A DNA stretch of 64,000 bases from Candidatus Nucleicultrix amoebiphila FS5 (GCF_002117145.1 NZ_CP008743.1:1364001-1428000); one strand, 5' to 3'; shown: positions 37,001-47,211, counted from the stretch's first letter. The notes: generated by a model from the sequence alone, not told the origin. A program made the numbers and translations.

Positions 37001-37211
37001 GTTAGCTGTCGGCAACCTTTATATAAATCGCAATATTATTGGTGCCGTGGTAGGTGTTCAGCCATTTGGAGGACGGGGATTGTCAGGCACGGGTCCCAAG
37101 GCTGGCGGCCCGTATTATCTTCATCGTTTTATGACCGAACAAGCAGTCTCAAACAACATTACGGCTCAGGGAGGTAATACAACACTCATGTGCCTTTCTG
37201 AAGAAGATTAA
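34080..37211 (+). CDS. putA: Bifunctional proline dehydrogenase / glutamate semialdehyde dehydrogenase PutA
   Basis: A 1043-residue enzyme that turns proline into glutamate at the membrane, feeding electrons to the quinone pool. The proline dehydrogenase barrel spans about residues 190-470 (TLDAEEADR, RLVKGAYWD, YEFQRLYGMG). The aldehyde dehydrogenase domain (about 545-1010) has Glu795 (AETGGQN) and the catalytic Cys829 (GQRCSAL). The N-terminal ribbon-helix-helix repressor domain of E. coli PutA is missing, so this enzyme should not repress its own gene. An AAGGGG site precedes the ATG. Proline may be an important carbon source for this organism (inference). Confidence 0.95.
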   Translation: MAFKALDKKIWQRLEESYRLAEDDAITGLLSNSLLDEHQREKVYKSAENIVKSLRKSNKKPATLIDAFMQKYDLSSNEGLLLMCLAEALLRIPDRETMNQLIQDKLRQGDFKKHKGGSASNLVNLSTQALTVLQNLIDAAKEPQSWGDKAKALIAKTSQPVVHLATMQSIKLLANKFVVGETIQESLKQVQKDKLFYYSFDMLGEAALTSQDVDRYFAAYFGAIEAVSLSPTFRSNPDSISLSIKLSALHPRYEVPKSERVLKELTSTVIELIRAARTANVSVTLDAEEADRLTLSLEIFEKVVRHPSFKGWDGIGLAVQAYQKRAPFVIDWLAELSHETKQRFPVRLVKGAYWDSEIKWCQEIGLKDYPVYTRKSSTDLSYMVCAGKLLNNTKAFYPQFATHNALTVASVLELGAGKHYEFQRLYGMGEALYQQVMEDHQNLKCRIYGPVGSYKELLPYLVRRLLENGANSSFVNNIVNPAIPLERLLEDPIKKTQNLQSIRHPSISLPKDIYGAQRQNSMGVDLSSSSDVAPILKEIDRTSTWNAVSLINGVPSKEDAQIIRIVTSPQDHSLRLGKVMDADAQDVQAALRIAEAAWNRWEKTPVKERAEALLKFADLCEKNKEVFISLCVKEAGKTIADGVAEIREAVDFCRYYAHEAIKNLEKPQVFSGPTGEENSLKLRGRGVFVCISPWNFPLAIFTGQVAAALVTGNTVIAKPAEQTPMIAYMAVKLLHEAGIPKDVLHLLLGDGRVGAALVSDPRVAGVVFTGSVETAWRINQTLAEKKGPIVPLIAETGGQNVMIADSSALPEQVVKDALSSAFQSAGQRCSALRILLLQEEIAPHVIALLKGAMDELTVGDPGQLSTDIGPVIDNEALSNLLEHVKLLEQKATLISQVPMDPALKKKGTFIAPVAYEIPSLSLLTREVFGPILHVLRYKNKDLPALIESINHMGFGLTGGLHTRLESRIETVSRELAVGNLYINRNIIGAVVGVQPFGGRGLSGTGPKAGGPYYLHRFMTEQAVSNNITAQGGNTTLMCLSEED

Positions 37212-37293
37212 CCGTACGATAAGTTAATCTTGCAAATCGTCCTATGTTAATCTCTATTTAATCATCTTCAGTCTATACTAAAAGGTGTAAATA

Positions 37294-37761
37294 ATGAGAT
37301 TCTTTATGAATCAATACAAATATATCAACAGCTTTAGTGAAGGAGTTGGCAAAGTTCTTGCCATCATTTTAGGATTGCTGATTGGCTATTTTGTGAATTG
37401 GATCGCAGGATTGGGTTTAGCCTCTCTTTTTATCTTAAAAGAACTCTTTCAATTCTGCAGAAGTCCAAATGGAATCCCTTTGAATATATGCAAACATGTG
37501 AATTACCATGAAGATAAGATTAAGTTTTCTCAAAGGTTTTTAGCTGGATTTTTATGTATTATTGCAGTTGTTGTGTTGACGGGGGTTATGGAACTTGTTC
37601 TAGACTTGTTTGATGAACAAACATTTGAACTTAAGTTTTTAACGACGATAATTTCTGTTTTTCCTTTGACGTGTCTTCCTTATGTCTTGAATAAAAGCTA
37701 TTGGTTTTTCCCGATGTCGGGTGTTGCTTTTATTATCTTTTATGCAGGATTAATGAGTTAA
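37294..37761 (+). CDS. Membrane protein of unknown function
   Basis: A 155-residue protein with four hydrophobic segments (about residues 18-46, 75-98, 108-128 and 134-154) and no recognised motif. AAAGGTG lies just upstream of the ATG. Its end overlaps the convergent ispB gene by 4 nt. Confidence 0.55.
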   Translation: MRFFMNQYKYINSFSEGVGKVLAIILGLLIGYFVNWIAGLGLASLFILKELFQFCRSPNGIPLNICKHVNYHEDKIKFSQRFLAGFLCIIAVVVLTGVMELVLDLFDEQTFELKFLTTIISVFPLTCLPYVLNKSYWFFPMSGVAFIIFYAGLMS

Positions 37762-38777
37762 AAAGCACGCTTTAAGCAAAATTCACAAAGATCAAAGAGA
37801 GCGGATAAATAAGGCGAAGGCTTAAATTTTATTAGGCTTTCTTGAGCATAATGAATGTATGTTTGTGCATGTGTTAACGTTTCATCGAGAGCGCGATGTT
37901 TGTTTAAATAGGCCAATGCTTGACCAAAATCTTTTGCATTTTGTTGTTTTGTTCCCAATGTGCGTTGCCAGAATTTTTTTTCATCTTCATTTGCTTTTTT
38001 ATAAGCCAGAATAACGGGAAGGGTAATTTTCCCTTCTTTAAAATCATCGCCAACATTTTTTCCAATCATTTCCGAAGAAGCTTGGTAATCCAGAACATCA
38101 TCGACCAATTGAAAGGCTAGTCCTAAATTGCGTCCAAAGCTCGCTAAAGCACGTTCATTCTCTAAGTTGGGTCCATCCAGAACGGCACCAACTTGGCAAG
38201 CGGCTTCAAATAAGGTAGCTGTCTTATAAGTTGCAATCTCTAAGTAAGTATTTTGTGATGTTGTAACATCTTTTGATGAGACAAGCTGCATCACTTCACC
38301 TTCGGCAATTTTACTGGAGGCACTTGAAAGAATTCTGAGAACATCGAGGGAGCCATCTTCAACCATCAGTTCAAAGGCTCTTGAAAACAAGAAATCGCCT
38401 ACCAGAATACTGGCTTGATTTCCCCAAACAGAATTTGCTGTGGGGACACCCCGGCGCAATTCACTCTCATCGACAACATCATCGTGAAGCAATGTAGCTG
38501 CATGAATAAATTCTATGGCAGCAGCTAATCTTATCGGACGATCGCTGTTATGCTCAACTAACGCAGAGCAGGCAAGTGTTAACATGGGACGCATGCGCTT
38601 TCCCCCTGCTGCAATAAGATGTCTTGCTAAGGTGGGAATAAGATCAATTGGACTTTTTAGACGATCTAAAATAATTGCGTTTACACGCTCTAGATCTGAA
38701 GAGACAAGAGTTTGTAAGGGTTTTAATAAATCAGAGCCTATATTAGACTTCTCATATATTTGAGAAAGCGCTGTCAT
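37758..38777 (-). CDS. ispB: Polyprenyl diphosphate synthase (quinone side chain)
   Basis: A 339-residue trans-prenyltransferase that builds the long isoprenoid tail of ubiquinone. The first Asp-rich motif is LLHDDVVDESELRRG, the second LVDDVLDYQ; the GGKRMRPML block is also present. The chain length (octa- to deca-) cannot be read from the sequence by eye. The ATG at 38777 starts MTALSQIYEK; an upstream in-frame start adds 17 residues unlike the family. Confidence 0.88.
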   Translation of the reverse strand: MTALSQIYEKSNIGSDLLKPLQTLVSSDLERVNAIILDRLKSPIDLIPTLARHLIAAGGKRMRPMLTLACSALVEHNSDRPIRLAAAIEFIHAATLLHDDVVDESELRRGVPTANSVWGNQASILVGDFLFSRAFELMVEDGSLDVLRILSSASSKIAEGEVMQLVSSKDVTTSQNTYLEIATYKTATLFEAACQVGAVLDGPNLENERALASFGRNLGLAFQLVDDVLDYQASSEMIGKNVGDDFKEGKITLPVILAYKKANEDEKKFWQRTLGTKQQNAKDFGQALAYLNKHRALDETLTHAQTYIHYAQESLIKFKPSPYLSALFDLCEFCLKRAF

Positions 38778-38863
38778 TAACGAATGCCTTTCATGTTTTA
38801 TAAAACACTGCCACAATAGCGGGAACAATTAAAGCGAGAGTTTATTAACATATTTTATTCTAA

Positions 38864-39607
38864 ATGAACATGCATGATACAACAACAGATGCTCTTTTAG
38901 GAGGACGATTACAGTTAACGCAGCCTTTGAAAGGCTATAGAGCGGGAAACGACCCTGTGTTTTTGGCCGCTTCTATTCCCATCAAGCAAGGAGAACACGT
39001 TTTGGACGTGGGTACAGGTGTTGGTACGGCGCTTTTGTGCTTAGCAGCGCGAGATAACAGCATCAAGGGAGTAGGGGTAGAAGTTCAAGAAAATTTAGCA
39101 ACCCTTGCTCTACAAAACACTGAGCAGAATAACCTGGACCAAACATTCACGATAATCAAGGCGGATATTTTTGAAAAAATAGATCAAATTAAAGGCCTTC
39201 AATTTAACCATGTGTTGAGTAATCCCCCTTTTTTTGAAAGTGAAAAAACCACAGTTTCCTCTCTTTCATCTAAAAAACTTGGGCGCATGATTGAAAAAGG
39301 GGATCTCCAACGTTGGGTGAGTTTTTGTATTAAGCATGTGCGTCCAAAAGGTACAATCACCCTCATTTATCGAACTGAGGGAATAGTTGAGATTTTAAAG
39401 ACCCTCGACGGTAAGGTGGGCGATATTAAAATATTCCCTCTTTGGTCAAAGAGGGGAGAACCCGCTAAACGATTTATTATTCAAGGACGAAATGGCGCTA
39501 AAGGTCCACCGCAACTTTTGGCAGGTCTCGTGCTGCACGATCGTGATGGAACTTATTATCCTGAAGTAGATAAAATTCTGCGTCATGGGGCTGCCCTAAA
39601 ACTATAG
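38864..39607 (+). CDS. TrmN6-like tRNA adenine-N6 methyltransferase
   Basis: A 247-residue class I methyltransferase related to YfiC/TrmN6, which methylates A37 of tRNA-Val. The start DALLGGRLQLTQPLKGYRAGNDPVFLAASI is typical of the group; motif I is VLDVGTGVGTALLCLA and the N6-adenine catalytic motif is NPPFFES. Substrate not proven. It is divergent from ispB (86 bp). Confidence 0.82.
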   Translation: MNMHDTTTDALLGGRLQLTQPLKGYRAGNDPVFLAASIPIKQGEHVLDVGTGVGTALLCLAARDNSIKGVGVEVQENLATLALQNTEQNNLDQTFTIIKADIFEKIDQIKGLQFNHVLSNPPFFESEKTTVSSLSSKKLGRMIEKGDLQRWVSFCIKHVRPKGTITLIYRTEGIVEILKTLDGKVGDIKIFPLWSKRGEPAKRFIIQGRNGAKGPPQLLAGLVLHDRDGTYYPEVDKILRHGAALKL

Positions 39608-39674
39608 GGGGCCTTGACTTTTTTGCTTAAGTGTTTAGGCTCTGACCTCTATAAAACATTTTGAGAATGCGGGT

Positions 39675-40565
39675 ATGGCTGAGCCAAAGAAATCATTCCA
39701 GGAGATTATTTTAACATTGCAGGCTTTTTGGGCCAGACAAGGGTGTGTAATTATTCAACCCTATGATGTTGAGATGGGAGCGGGAACTTTTCATCCAGCA
39801 ACAACATTGCGTTCACTTGATCCAACGCCTTGGCGTGTTGCTTATGTACAGCCTTCCAGACGCCCAACCGATGGTCGTTATGGAGATAACCCCAATCGTT
39901 TGCAATCCTATTATCAGTTTCAAGTAATTCTAAAACCCTCTCCCGAAGACAACCAAAGTCTATATTTAGAAAGCCTGAAAGAAATTGGTATTGATTCTGA
40001 TGTCCATGACATTCGATTTGTTGAAGATAATTGGGAAGGTCCCACTTTAGGAGCGTCCGGTCTTGGGTGGGAAGTATGGTGTGATGGCCTTGAGGTGACT
40101 CAATACACATATCTTCAGCAGATGGGGGGTATGGCCTGTTATCCTGTGCCATTAGAAATCACTTATGGTCTTGAGCGTATTGCACAAGTTATCCAAGGGG
40201 TTGAAAGCGTTTATGATATTGATTGGAATGGAGCTAGTGGGGTCAATAAAATGACGTATCGCGATGTGTTCCATCGTAATGAACGGGAGTTTTCCGCCTA
40301 TAATTTTGAGTATGCGAACGTTGAGAAATTACTCCAAAATTTTAAAGATGTTGAAAAAGAATGCAAGCATTTGCTTGATCAAAATTTGGCACTTCCCGCT
40401 TATGATCAGTGCTTAAAGGCCAGTCACTTATTTAATTTGCTCGATGCACGCGGCGTGATTAGTGTGATTGAGCGTGCCAGCTATATTGAGCGCGTACGAA
40501 CGCTCGCTAAAGGTTGTTGTGAAGTTTATCTGAAAAATCTTACCCCCCGGTCTCTCCATGGCTGA
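39675..40565 (+). CDS. glyQ: Glycyl-tRNA synthetase alpha chain
   Basis: A 296-residue catalytic subunit of the alpha2-beta2 glycyl-tRNA synthetase. Near-complete family identity is visible ([66 protein letters not shown]). A weak -35/-10 pair (TTGACT at 39614) lies upstream. Its stop overlaps the glyS start by 8 nt. Confidence 0.97.
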   Translation: MAEPKKSFQEIILTLQAFWARQGCVIIQPYDVEMGAGTFHPATTLRSLDPTPWRVAYVQPSRRPTDGRYGDNPNRLQSYYQFQVILKPSPEDNQSLYLESLKEIGIDSDVHDIRFVEDNWEGPTLGASGLGWEVWCDGLEVTQYTYLQQMGGMACYPVPLEITYGLERIAQVIQGVESVYDIDWNGASGVNKMTYRDVFHRNEREFSAYNFEYANVEKLLQNFKDVEKECKHLLDQNLALPAYDQCLKASHLFNLLDARGVISVIERASYIERVRTLAKGCCEVYLKNLTPRSLHG

Positions 40566-42681
40566 ACTTTTTATAGAACTCTTATCTGAAGAAATTCCTG
40601 CCCGTATGCATACCCGTGCACGGGAAGACTTGTTAAGGCTTTTAACTGAAAAATTTATGAAAGCTCACTTGCAATTCACAAAACCAAAAGTGTATTCAAC
40701 GCCACGCCGTTTAACCGTTGTTCTTCAAGACATTCCTGGAGAGCAACCATCAACAACAGAAGAAAAACGTGGCCCTCGTGTGGATGCGCCCCAGGCTGCA
40801 ATTGATGGTTTCTTAAAATCTGTGGGAAAAAAGATCAATGAGTGCAGGCAAGAAGTAACCCCTAAAGGTACTTTTTACTTTGCGGATGTTCATAATACTG
40901 GACGACCCACCATTGAGATTATTCCTGAAATTATTCAAGAGATTCTCTATGAAATGTCTTGGCCAAAATCCATGAATTGGGGAAGGGGTCTCAAGACCTG
41001 GGTTCGTCCTTTGCAATCGGGAATTTGTATTTTTGATAATCAAGTTCTTAAATTTGAAGTGAGTTTTGGCGAAAGCGATGATCCTGAAGCTCCTAAAATA
41101 ATTTTTTCTGATACGACCCAAGGACATCGGTTGTTGGCACCGAGCTCTTTTACAGTGAAGAGTTTTGAAGAGTATAAAAACAAATTAAGACTGAGCAACG
41201 TTATCCTTGATCAGGATGAACGTCGCAAGCTTATCCAAGAGCAGATTAAAGAATTGCTCGAGGCGCAGGATAAAAAACTGACTTTAAAACGTGATGATGA
41301 TCTTTTGGAAGAAATCGTCGGGATTGTGGAGTGGCCGCAAGCCTTTTTGGGCTCAATTGAAAAAGAATTTATGGAGTTGCCACCAGAGCTTTTGATTACA
41401 AGTATGCGTGTTCATCAGCGTTATTTTACTTTAAAAAATTCCAGCGGGAAATTAGCCCCTCATTTTGTTGTTATTGCCAATACGGATCCCCGAGACAGAG
41501 GTGAAGTGCTGGTGAGAGGCAATGAACGCGTTTTAAGAGCCCGTCTTTCCGATGCGAAGTTTTTCTATGAAAATGATTTGAAAAAAACGTTAGAAGAACA
41601 CGCCAAAAAACTGAAAGAGATTACCTTTAGTTCACGCCTTGGAACCATGGATGAGAAAGCTAAGCGTTTGAGTTCTCTTGCCCAATCTCTGGCTAATCAC
41701 TTTGGCGTTAAAAAGGAAGACGCTAAAAAAGTAGCCCTGATATGTAAGGCTGATTTGGTAACGGATATGGTGCGGGAATTTCCTGAACTCCAAGGCATTA
41801 TGGGACGTTATTACGCCGCAGCAGAAGGTCTTTCTGAAAATATTGCGGTAGCTCTTGCCGAACATTACTCACCCAAAGGTCCCGATGATCCTTGTCCAAA
41901 AAATCCTTTAAGTCGCCTCCTCGCTCTAGTGGATCGCTTAGACACTTTGGTGGGCTTCTTTGCTATCGGTGTGCAGCCGACGGGATCAAAGGATCCTTTT
42001 GCTTTAAGGCGCGCTTGTTTAGGCATTATTCGCCTTTTGGAAGAAGATGAAGAACTTTGTCTCACAGATCTTTTTAAAGAAGCTTATGAGCTCTATAAAG
42101 ATGAGTTTAAGAAGCAAAAGGGGATATTACTTTTAGAAGATACTTCCAATAATCTGCTCGATTTTTTCCTGGATCGCATCAAAGTTTATTGGCGTGAGCG
42201 GGGCATTCGTCACGATTATATTGCTGCAACTTTTGCTGTCAGCAAGGAGGAGTCTTTAGGATTGATGCTCAAACGCGTCATAGCTCTTAAAGAGTTTTTT
42301 GAAAACAATGATGCAAATAGTGTCAATCTTTTGGCGGGCTATCGGCGGGCAGCGAATATTCTCAGAATAGAAGAACAGAAAGATAAAATTTCTTATGATG
42401 GAAAAGTTGATAAAGCTCTCTTAGCAGAGAAAGCCGAACAGACTCTTTATGAAAAATTCCTCGGCAGCCAAAAAGATATTGAGAAAGCGTTGAGCGATCA
42501 TAACTATACAAAGGTGATGAAGACGCTCGCCAGTTTACGCAGTGTCATCGATACATATTTTGAAAAGGTGATGGTAAACGTAGAAGATAAAAAGATACGT
42601 AAAAATCGTCTGAATACGTTGGCCTTAATTCGTAACACCTTAGAATCTGTTGTCGACTTCTCCAAGATAGAAGAAGCTTAG
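40558..42681 (+). CDS. glyS: Glycyl-tRNA synthetase beta chain
   Basis: A 707-residue tRNA-recognising subunit. Family blocks include [14 protein letters not shown] at the start, SMNWG near residue 140, [10 protein letters not shown], the HD-like [20 protein letters not shown] and the C-terminal DALR-type anticodon domain. It completes the glyQS operon and ends 4 nt into the convergent secreted-protein gene. Confidence 0.97.
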   Translation: MAELFIELLSEEIPARMHTRAREDLLRLLTEKFMKAHLQFTKPKVYSTPRRLTVVLQDIPGEQPSTTEEKRGPRVDAPQAAIDGFLKSVGKKINECRQEVTPKGTFYFADVHNTGRPTIEIIPEIIQEILYEMSWPKSMNWGRGLKTWVRPLQSGICIFDNQVLKFEVSFGESDDPEAPKIIFSDTTQGHRLLAPSSFTVKSFEEYKNKLRLSNVILDQDERRKLIQEQIKELLEAQDKKLTLKRDDDLLEEIVGIVEWPQAFLGSIEKEFMELPPELLITSMRVHQRYFTLKNSSGKLAPHFVVIANTDPRDRGEVLVRGNERVLRARLSDAKFFYENDLKKTLEEHAKKLKEITFSSRLGTMDEKAKRLSSLAQSLANHFGVKKEDAKKVALICKADLVTDMVREFPELQGIMGRYYAAAEGLSENIAVALAEHYSPKGPDDPCPKNPLSRLLALVDRLDTLVGFFAIGVQPTGSKDPFALRRACLGIIRLLEEDEELCLTDLFKEAYELYKDEFKKQKGILLLEDTSNNLLDFFLDRIKVYWRERGIRHDYIAATFAVSKEESLGLMLKRVIALKEFFENNDANSVNLLAGYRRAANILRIEEQKDKISYDGKVDKALLAEKAEQTLYEKFLGSQKDIEKALSDHNYTKVMKTLASLRSVIDTYFEKVMVNVEDKKIRKNRLNTLALIRNTLESVVDFSKIEEA

Positions 42682-43478
42682 AGTTTAGCGGCGTTTTTGA
42701 CGGCGCGGACTTTAAAGGCAAAAAGAGGCGTAAAAACGCTTTGGCCTCCATTGGTAATTTCCGCAAAGAACTCTATGTCACGAAGATTCAGTGTATCATG
42801 CAAATAAGTATAAAGTTTGTGTAGAAGAGACTCTTTTCTGCTAAAGGCTCCAATCATCTCTGACTCTATTTTCATTGTTGTGATAAGGCGTGGCGTGGAA
42901 AAGGATTCGATCGCGAAATCCGGGTGCTGTTCTGCAAAAGCAGCAAGAATATCTGCAAAGGATTTATGAGAAGCGTCAAGAGGATCTTGGTCGAGGCCAG
43001 TGATATCTTCAAGGGCATAGGGAGAGTAGAACCAGTTCGTTGAAGCCTCAAAGTGACCTTTTGGAGGTAAAACGTCTAAATACAAGGGTAAGCTCTCTAA
43101 ATGACTTGGCGTAATTCTTGAGAGTACATGTTCAAAAACAATTGTACGAATGAAGCCATGTAAGCGATTTCCTCCCGTTGCACTTTCTAAAAATGCCTTG
43201 TAGTGAGGCGTCATACAATGGACCACTAATCCATTAGAAATGATCTCTGCGCCACAGTATTTATCTGTATTAATCGTTATACTGTCATCATCACTGATGA
43301 TCCAATGAGGGTCAGAATTTTTGCGAACACCGCCAATGATAAGCTTCGTTTTAGGAGGGGGCGTTTTTCTTAAACAATATTCAATGTCTTCTAGTTTCGT
43401 CAAACTGGCGTTGAGAGAAGACAGAGAAAAACAGAACAGAACACAATAAAATGGTGTTCGAAGAATTGCCGAAATCAA
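42678..43478 (-). CDS. Secreted protein of unknown function in the emr operon
   Basis: A 266-residue protein with a signal peptide (MISAILRTPFYCVLFCFSLSSLNA). The mature part has four scattered cysteines and no motif I can name. It begins inside the emrB stop (ATGA overlap), so it belongs to the emrA-emrB transcript and may be translated by coupling. Its role in efflux, if any, is unknown. Confidence 0.6.
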   Translation of the reverse strand: MISAILRTPFYCVLFCFSLSSLNASLTKLEDIEYCLRKTPPPKTKLIIGGVRKNSDPHWIISDDDSITINTDKYCGAEIISNGLVVHCMTPHYKAFLESATGGNRLHGFIRTIVFEHVLSRITPSHLESLPLYLDVLPPKGHFEASTNWFYSPYALEDITGLDQDPLDASHKSFADILAAFAEQHPDFAIESFSTPRLITTMKIESEMIGAFSRKESLLHKLYTYLHDTLNLRDIEFFAEITNGGQSVFTPLFAFKVRAVKNAAKL

Positions 43479-45049
43479 TGCCCACCCTCAATAGCTAATT
43501 GTGGTTTTTGTAGAAATGGCGTTAACAAAAGGGAAAAGGAAAAGATACAGGTGATCAATATAAAACAATCATTAAACGCCATGACTGCGGCTTCTTTTTG
43601 AACAATCATTGAAAGGTATTTTGTTGCCACCATTAAATCTTTGCCCGGCGGGATAGCAGATAATTGACTGGTTAGGGTATTGAATTGATCAATGACTAAA
43701 TGACGTGAGGTGTTAACCTTTTCTGAAATATACTGGTAGTGCATTTTTGTTCGTTGCGTGAGCATGGTGTTGAGGACAGAAAGACCGATGGCACCCCCTA
43801 AATTGCGCATTAAGTTATAGAGACCACTGGCATTTTTGACTTGATGTTGTGGCAAAGTGCCGAGTGAAACGTTATTGATAGGTAAAAAGCAAAACATTAA
43901 AGCAAGTCCGCGAAAAGCTTGAGGAAGAAAAAATTCCCAAAACCCTGCTTCTGAAGTCAAAGAACTGTTTAAATAAACACCCATAGCAAAGCATGAAAGA
44001 CCTAAGAAAAGCATGAGACGTAGATCTAAAATTTTTGAGACGAAACCGGCAAGGGGAGAAGAAACAAATTGAAAAGCGCCCGTTACAATCATGAGAAGAC
44101 CAATTTGCAGGCTATTATACCCTCTAATTTCTCCAAGAAATAAAGGCAGCAAAAAGACTGATCCATAAAGACCGACACCAAGAACAAAAGAATAAAAAGA
44201 GCCAATAGTAAAATTAACGCTTTTATAGGCAGTGAGATCAACGATTGGTTTTTCATAGGTCAACGCGCGCCATAGAAATATCAAGCCTGATCCTGCTGAA
44301 ATTATTGTAAAAGTGACAATGATGTTGCTCCCGAACCAGTCCTTGCGGTTACCCTCTTCTAAAACATACTGAAGCGACCCTAAAGAGAGAGACAAGAAGC
44401 TGACACCAATGAAATCGAAGCCTTCTAAAAGCTTTTTATCGGGCTTATCGATATTTACAAGTCTCCAAACAATGATAGCAACGACAAATCCAGGAACGAC
44501 GTTAACCAAAAACAGCCAGTGCCAAGTGAATGTTTGTGTAAGATAGCCACCAATTGTGGGGCCAAGTGTAGGAGCCATCGTGGCAACGAGACCAATGGCG
44601 ACGCTCACAGTCACGCGCTTACTGTCAGGGAACATAAGAAAACTCGTTGCGAAAACCGTTGGGATCATTGCGCCCCCAATAAACCCTTGTAAGGCTCTGA
44701 AAACGATCATTGAATTGATATCCCAAGACAGGGCACACAAAAGACTTGAAAGAGAAAAACCTATAACAGACATTGTAAATAAAATGCGCGTCGATAAAAG
44801 TCTGGAAAGAAACCCAGTTAAGGGAATCATGATGACTTCGGCAATGAGATAGGATGTTTGCACCCATGAAATTTCTTCGTTGGTGGCTGATACCCCCGCA
44901 CCAATTTCATTGAGGGAGCTGGCGACAATCTGAATATCGAGAATAGCCATGAACATGCCAAAAACCATGGACATAAAAGCTAGCCAATCTTTTACTGTGA
45001 CATCTTTTTCTGTCGTTGTTTGAGGAGGGGTATTTTTTGATTGGCTCAA
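43475..45049 (-). CDS. emrB: EmrB-like drug efflux transporter (MFS, DHA2)
   Basis: A 524-residue major facilitator with about 14 helices. The DHA2 start MFMAILDIQIVASSLNEIGAGV...EEISWVQTSYLIAEVIMIPLTGFLSRLLSTR and motif C (GLVATMAPTLGPTIGGYL) are clear. Such proteins expel hydrophobic compounds by proton antiport together with an EmrA adaptor and TolC. It lies 8 nt after the adaptor gene. Confidence 0.9.
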   Translation of the reverse strand: MSQSKNTPPQTTTEKDVTVKDWLAFMSMVFGMFMAILDIQIVASSLNEIGAGVSATNEEISWVQTSYLIAEVIMIPLTGFLSRLLSTRILFTMSVIGFSLSSLLCALSWDINSMIVFRALQGFIGGAMIPTVFATSFLMFPDSKRVTVSVAIGLVATMAPTLGPTIGGYLTQTFTWHWLFLVNVVPGFVVAIIVWRLVNIDKPDKKLLEGFDFIGVSFLSLSLGSLQYVLEEGNRKDWFGSNIIVTFTIISAGSGLIFLWRALTYEKPIVDLTAYKSVNFTIGSFYSFVLGVGLYGSVFLLPLFLGEIRGYNSLQIGLLMIVTGAFQFVSSPLAGFVSKILDLRLMLFLGLSCFAMGVYLNSSLTSEAGFWEFFLPQAFRGLALMFCFLPINNVSLGTLPQHQVKNASGLYNLMRNLGGAIGLSVLNTMLTQRTKMHYQYISEKVNTSRHLVIDQFNTLTSQLSAIPPGKDLMVATKYLSMIVQKEAAVMAFNDCFILITCIFSFSLLLTPFLQKPQLAIEGGH

Positions 45050-45057
45050 ATTTCAAC

Positions 45058-46098
45058 CTATGCTTTCGGCGTACTGCGCGTATCAACTTTAACAAAAACA
45101 GATAAACCTGGGCGCAATAAATCCCACTCTTTGCTTGAATTCTCCAAGGTGATTTTCACCGGAACGCGTTGAATAATTTTTGTAAAATTTCCCGTGGCAT
45201 TTTGAGGGGGGAGCAAACTAAATTGTGCGCCAGTCGCAGGTGATAAGCTGTCGATTCTACCAACAAAGGTTTTTCCAGGGTAGGTATCGAAGGTGAGATG
45301 GGCCTTTTGTCCAGGGCGCATATTCATAATTTGTGTTTCTTTGAAATTAGCTACCACATAAGTGTCGTGTACAGGGACAACACTGAGAGCAGGTCTGCCA
45401 GTGGTAATAAATTCACCTATTTGAGCGCTTTTGTTCCCGATGACGCCATCATAGGGAGCACACATGGTCGTGTTTTCAAGGTCATACCTTGCTTGGTTAA
45501 GACTTTGATGCGCTTGTTCTAGCTGTGCTTGAGCCTCTTTAAGGTTGGCTTCAAGAACTTGAAGTTGCTTTTTTTGAACTTCTAAATTCGCTTCAGCGCT
45601 AAGTCGATCGGATTTTGCCGTAATAAATCCGGCTTTTCTAGCGTCAAATTGCTGTTGAGGCGTGAAATCATCTTTTACCAGGTGTTTGGTGCGTTCATAG
45701 TCTTTTTTGGATAAGTCAAGATTGGCTTGGCTCTTGTCTATGTTTGCTTTAGCCTGCTTGATGATATCCCGTTGCAGCTCAATTTTTCTCGTAACACTTT
45801 CTATGGTTGCGTTAAGACCATTGATTGATGCCTCGAGAGATTTAACTTTGTAGAGGTAATCGCGATCATCAATTTTAATCAATGGTTGGCCCTTTTTCAC
45901 CACATGGTTGTCATTCACATACACCTCTTTGATGTATCCTGAGACCTTAGGGGACAAAACAGAAAAGTTACATTGCGTATAAGCGTTATCCGTTGATTCG
46001 GTATTGCGCCATTCAAAATACCAGAGAAAGGCCACCACAACCAATCCAATACTCAAGAGGGCTATGACTGGATACGATTTTTTTATTTTATTCTGCAT
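45058..46098 (-). CDS. emrA: EmrA-like periplasmic adaptor (HlyD family)
   Basis: A 346-residue adaptor with one N-terminal membrane helix, a lipoyl half (SPKVSGYIKEVYVNDNHVVKKGQPLIKID), a long helical hairpin (residues about 80-205) and the second half (APYDGVIGNKSAQIGEFI). It couples EmrB to an outer-membrane channel. The start is uncertain: ATG 46098 has AGGA directly against it, GTG 46107 has no site. Confidence 0.9.
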   Translation of the reverse strand: MQNKIKKSYPVIALLSIGLVVVAFLWYFEWRNTESTDNAYTQCNFSVLSPKVSGYIKEVYVNDNHVVKKGQPLIKIDDRDYLYKVKSLEASINGLNATIESVTRKIELQRDIIKQAKANIDKSQANLDLSKKDYERTKHLVKDDFTPQQQFDARKAGFITAKSDRLSAEANLEVQKKQLQVLEANLKEAQAQLEQAHQSLNQARYDLENTTMCAPYDGVIGNKSAQIGEFITTGRPALSVVPVHDTYVVANFKETQIMNMRPGQKAHLTFDTYPGKTFVGRIDSLSPATGAQFSLLPPQNATGNFTKIIQRVPVKITLENSSKEWDLLRPGLSVFVKVDTRSTPKA

Positions 46099-46225
46099 TC
46101 CTACCACATTTTTAGTCGTTTAAAGAGAGTTTATCTTTAAAACTTTAACAAACAATTGCTACACAATCAATTTGGCTGCCAGCTTTCTTTAGATGGTGTT
46201 AGTAAAACTTTATAGAAAAAGCTTC

Positions 46226-47083
46226 TTAAGCAAGGTTGAGCCAAGAAGGCACTGTGAAAGAGAGGGATGTTTTATTGTGCTCTGTCGTTATTGGTGCATG
46301 GATCGTGGATTGTTCTAAGGCTTCTAAACGGACCATGGCTAGACCAACAGAACCTCTATTTGAGCGTGTCTCTCCAATCTGTGCACCCCCAAAGTAAAGG
46401 GGGGTAAAGGGGGAGAGAGCGCCTCCTTCTATCTGATAGGGAAAGAGCCTTTTGCGTACAAGACCTCGATGCTTTGTTCGAGAAGTGAGCTCTTGTCCGA
46501 GATAACATCCTTTTTGCCAATCGATGGCATTCAGCTCATCTAAATTGCACTCAAGAGGGATTGATTTTTCTGGAATGAGGTCAATAATGCCTTCCGGTAT
46601 CCCAAGCGTAAGACGTTTCACTTCATATTCTTCATAAGGAAGCCATTGCCAGTCCAGAGAATTGAAGCTATCCAGAGGTCCATAACCCCGGTAGTTGAGC
46701 GATTTATGACGTGGATCCTCATAAATTTTGAATTCTTTTGAAAGAGTCTGGAGAAACTCAAGAGTAAAAACACCATACTGATCACTCATATCAAAGAGCT
46801 TAACATCAGAACGCAATTTATAAAGTGTCAGACGTTTTAAAAGCTCTGGAATACGATCTTTCGATACTTCTAGAAAAAGGGTGTTAGTGTGCTTTGTTAT
46901 AAAAAAATCAAAAAGATAACGCCCTTGGGGGGTCAAGAAAGCTGTATAAAGACCGTTAGACTCTGTAAGTTTTTTTATATCATTGGTTATGAGACCTTGA
47001 AGAAATGACGCTGCATCGGCTCCGTCAATTTTGAGAAGCCCCAGATTTGTATGGGAAATAGCTTTAATATTCTGCTTAGTCAT
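46226..47083 (-). CDS. ygfZ: Folate-binding Fe-S cluster maintenance protein YgfZ
   Basis: A 285-residue protein of the YgfZ/IBA57 family, which uses tetrahydrofolate to help assemble or repair iron-sulfur clusters. The diagnostic motif KGCYLGQELTSRTKHRG is present with its Cys. The N-terminal GcvT-like fold (LKIDGADAASFLQGLITNDI) and the C-terminal barrel follow the family. It is divergent from the glycosyltransferase at 47212. Confidence 0.93.
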   Translation of the reverse strand: MTKQNIKAISHTNLGLLKIDGADAASFLQGLITNDIKKLTESNGLYTAFLTPQGRYLFDFFITKHTNTLFLEVSKDRIPELLKRLTLYKLRSDVKLFDMSDQYGVFTLEFLQTLSKEFKIYEDPRHKSLNYRGYGPLDSFNSLDWQWLPYEEYEVKRLTLGIPEGIIDLIPEKSIPLECNLDELNAIDWQKGCYLGQELTSRTKHRGLVRKRLFPYQIEGGALSPFTPLYFGGAQIGETRSNRGSVGLAMVRLEALEQSTIHAPITTEHNKTSLSFTVPSWLNLA

Positions 47084-47211
47084 GGCACAACCTATTTAAT
47101 AATCAGAAAAAAGCCATTTGGTCTACAAAATTAATAAGGGAATGCTTGCAAGCGCTGCCTTTTAGCTTTAACAAATAAGGTAATTTTTTATTGGCAAAGA
47201 GTATTGAATAG

